A stretch of DNA of 7,218 nucleotides from Marinosulfonomonas sp. (GTDB lineage Bacteria > Pseudomonadota > Alphaproteobacteria > Rhodobacterales > Rhodobacteraceae): contig JAFLKA010000270.1 of the NCBI GenBank assembly GCA_022712735.1, positions 1 to 7,218 of the forward strand. The letters are read 5' to 3'. The position numbers and the translations under genes are program-made. The notes beneath the pieces were generated by a model. It worked only from the letters and a program-made list of their open reading frames with translations, made no database searches and was not told the origin of the DNA. Below, piece by piece: positions 5,948-7,218 of this stretch (position 1 is the first letter of the stretch; every line of letters starts with the position of its first letter).

Positions 5948-6633
5948 CGGTAAAACTGGGCGTGCCCTCAAAGGGGCGGTTGATGGAAAAGACGTTTGGC
6001 TGGTTTGGTAAACGTGGCGTGGGCTTGCGACGCACGGGATCGGACCGCGAGTATGCGGCGGCGGTTGACGGGGTTGAGGGCGTTGAACTGGTGCTGCTGT
6101 CAGCGGGTGAAATCCCGCGCGAATTGGCGGCGGGGCGTATCCATCTGGGCGTGACCGGATCGGACCTTGTGCGCGAAAAACTGGCGGCCTGGGATACACA
6201 GGTCGACGAGGTGCAGTTGATGGGGTTTGGCCATGCCGATCTGATTATCGCGGTGCCCAAATGCTGGGTCGATGTGGACACGCTGGATGATCTGGATGCA
6301 GCGGCAGCGGCGTTTCGCAAGGCGCACGGGTTCCGGATGCGGGTCGCCACGAAATACCACCGTCTGGTGCGGGAATTTTTGCGCGACAACGGGGTTGCCG
6401 ATTACCAGTTGGTCGATAGCCAAGGGGCGACCGAGGGCACGGTGAAGAACGAAACAGCCGAGGCTGTGGCGGATATCACGTCAAGCGGCGAGACGTTGCG
6501 GGCGAACCATTTGAAGCTGCTGTCGGACGGGTTGGTGCATAAATCGCAGGCGACGTTGTTTCGGTCACGCAAGGCGATCCTGTCAGATCAGGACCGTGTG
6601 GCGCTGGCGGCAATACTGGATAACTTGACCTGA
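5944..6633 (+). CDS. hisG: ATP phosphoribosyltransferase catalytic subunit, short form
   Basis: HisG catalyses the first step of histidine synthesis: ATP plus PRPP gives phosphoribosyl-ATP and pyrophosphate. At 229 residues it is the short form, lacking the C-terminal regulatory ACT-like domain of the roughly 300-residue long form, and so depends on HisZ, encoded just upstream. Visible motifs: VPSKGRL (7-13), VTGSDLV (70-76), ATKYHRLVREF (135-145) and the PRPP-binding segment around ITSSGETLRANHL (178-190). The start ATGA overlaps the hisZ stop by 4 nt, and GGGGGA (5932-5937) is 6 nt upstream. The C-terminus is intact. Nothing suggests loss of function. Confidence 0.96.
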   Translation: MTVKLGVPSKGRLMEKTFGWFGKRGVGLRRTGSDREYAAAVDGVEGVELVLLSAGEIPRELAAGRIHLGVTGSDLVREKLAAWDTQVDEVQLMGFGHADLIIAVPKCWVDVDTLDDLDAAAAAFRKAHGFRMRVATKYHRLVREFLRDNGVADYQLVDSQGATEGTVKNETAEAVADITSSGETLRANHLKLLSDGLVHKSQATLFRSRKAILSDQDRVALAAILDNLT

Positions 6634-6644
6634 AGGGGTTTGAG

Positions 6645-7218
6645 ATGGAAGACCAACGCGAGCAGGTGATTTTTGACGAGGAGATTAACCGGCGCGAGGT
6701 TCCGGCGCTTAAAATGCACAAAATGGTGCTGGGCGAAGGTGGCGAGGGGCTGTTTGCCGCTGGTGTTGCCGACATGGATTTCAAAGCGCCTGATGTGGTG
6801 CTGGCGGCGATGCAAAAGCGGCTGGAACACGGAGTTTTTGGCTATGAGGCGATGCCGGATGGTTTGATGCCTGCGCTGTGTGAGTGGCAGGAAAAGCGGC
6901 ATGGTTGGGCGCTGGATGCAGCGCATATTTTGCGGGCTCCGAATGTGCTGAATATTTTGGCGATCGCGGCGTCTTTGTTTACGGACGCGGGCGACGGGGT
7001 GATCGTGCAGCCGCCGGTGTTTTTTGATTTCTATGATATTCTAGAAGAAAACGGTCGGCGTTTAATTTCCAACCCTTTGATCCTGAAGGATGGTCGTTAT
7101 ACGATGGATTTCAACGGGTTGGAGCAGTTGGCGGCTGACCCAAAAACCAAAATGATCTATCTGTGTAATCCGCATAATCCGGTCGGGCGGGTCTGGACGC
7201 GCGATGAATTGCAGCGGC
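6645..7218 (+). CDS. MalY/PatB-family PLP-dependent aminotransferase-fold enzyme (C-S lyase type), 3' end outside window
   Basis: The first 191 codons are present; the frame runs open off the right edge. The protein starts MEDQREQVIFDEEINRREV and has features of fold-type I PLP enzymes of the MalY/PatB group: VADMDFKAPDVVLAAM near residue 42, the FGYEAMPDGL segment near 66, and NPHNPVGRVWTRDEL near 174-188, which includes the Asn that contacts the PLP ring in this fold. The catalytic lysine would lie beyond the window. Characterised members split C-S bonds of cystathionine or cysteine conjugates (cystathionine beta-lyase activity); E. coli MalY also represses maltose genes. The substrate here cannot be told apart from related aminotransferases. 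The ATG at 6645 has AAGGGG (6633-6638) 6 nt upstream and lies 11 nt after hisG, so co-transcription with the histidine genes is likely. Confidence 0.85.
   Translation, partial: MEDQREQVIFDEEINRREVPALKMHKMVLGEGGEGLFAAGVADMDFKAPDVVLAAMQKRLEHGVFGYEAMPDGLMPALCEWQEKRHGWALDAAHILRAPNVLNILAIAASLFTDAGDGVIVQPPVFFDFYDILEENGRRLISNPLILKDGRYTMDFNGLEQLAADPKTKMIYLCNPHNPVGRVWTRDELQR

Noticed and set aside
5661..6389. 242-residue reading frame on the minus strand
   Set aside because: It is antisense to hisZ and hisG, both clearly real, and is Ser/Pro/Arg-rich without recognisable motifs.

Overview
The window looks like chromosomal DNA of a marine alphaproteobacterium, most likely Rhodobacteraceae (roseobacter group). 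The grounds are the protein types (a DnaE1-type polymerase C-terminus, SlyX, the order hisS-hisZ-hisG with a short-form HisG that needs HisZ), moderate-to-high G+C (about 60% in blocks I counted by hand), and a histidyl-tRNA synthetase of the divergent alphaproteobacterial, eukaryote-like type. This assignment is an inference from protein features; no search was run.

Left edge (1-197): non-coding DNA with two direct copies of a 59-bp sequence at a 70-bp period. Each copy carries a perfect 7-bp hairpin. A further small palindrome and a possible outward-facing promoter follow. This stretch replaces the upstream part of dnaE, and there is an in-frame stop just before the surviving dnaE sequence, so it is probably one end of a mobile element or a rearrangement junction. 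The dnaE remnant (198-1217) keeps the helix-hairpin-helix region, the beta-clamp-binding motif, the OB fold and the native C-terminus. It lacks the PHP domain and the catalytic palm.

Middle (1221-3227): a predicted outer-membrane lipoprotein with a long low-complexity linker and a Cys-containing C-terminal domain; slyX on the opposite strand, convergent with it; then two tandem paralogous genes for small secreted SH3-like proteins with four conserved cysteines. The second paralog has an unusual start and a weak signal-peptide N-region.

Right (3228-7218): a histidine block. hisS is preceded by a leader with a perfect 12-bp tandem repeat and a 10-bp inverted repeat that covers its ribosome-binding site. 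hisS overlaps hisZ (1 nt shared), hisZ overlaps hisG (4 nt shared), and hisG is followed 11 nt later by a MalY/PatB-family PLP enzyme that runs off the window. HisZ and HisG together form the ATP phosphoribosyltransferase of the first step of histidine synthesis, while HisS charges tRNA-His, so the operon joins making and using histidine. Inside hisS, the segment for the insertion domain has clearly lower G+C and different codon choice from its flanks, suggesting a recombined segment.

I found no complete new defence or mobile system. The strongest unexplained items are the broken dnaE with its hairpin repeats, the hisS leader, the mosaic hisS, and the SH3-like pair.
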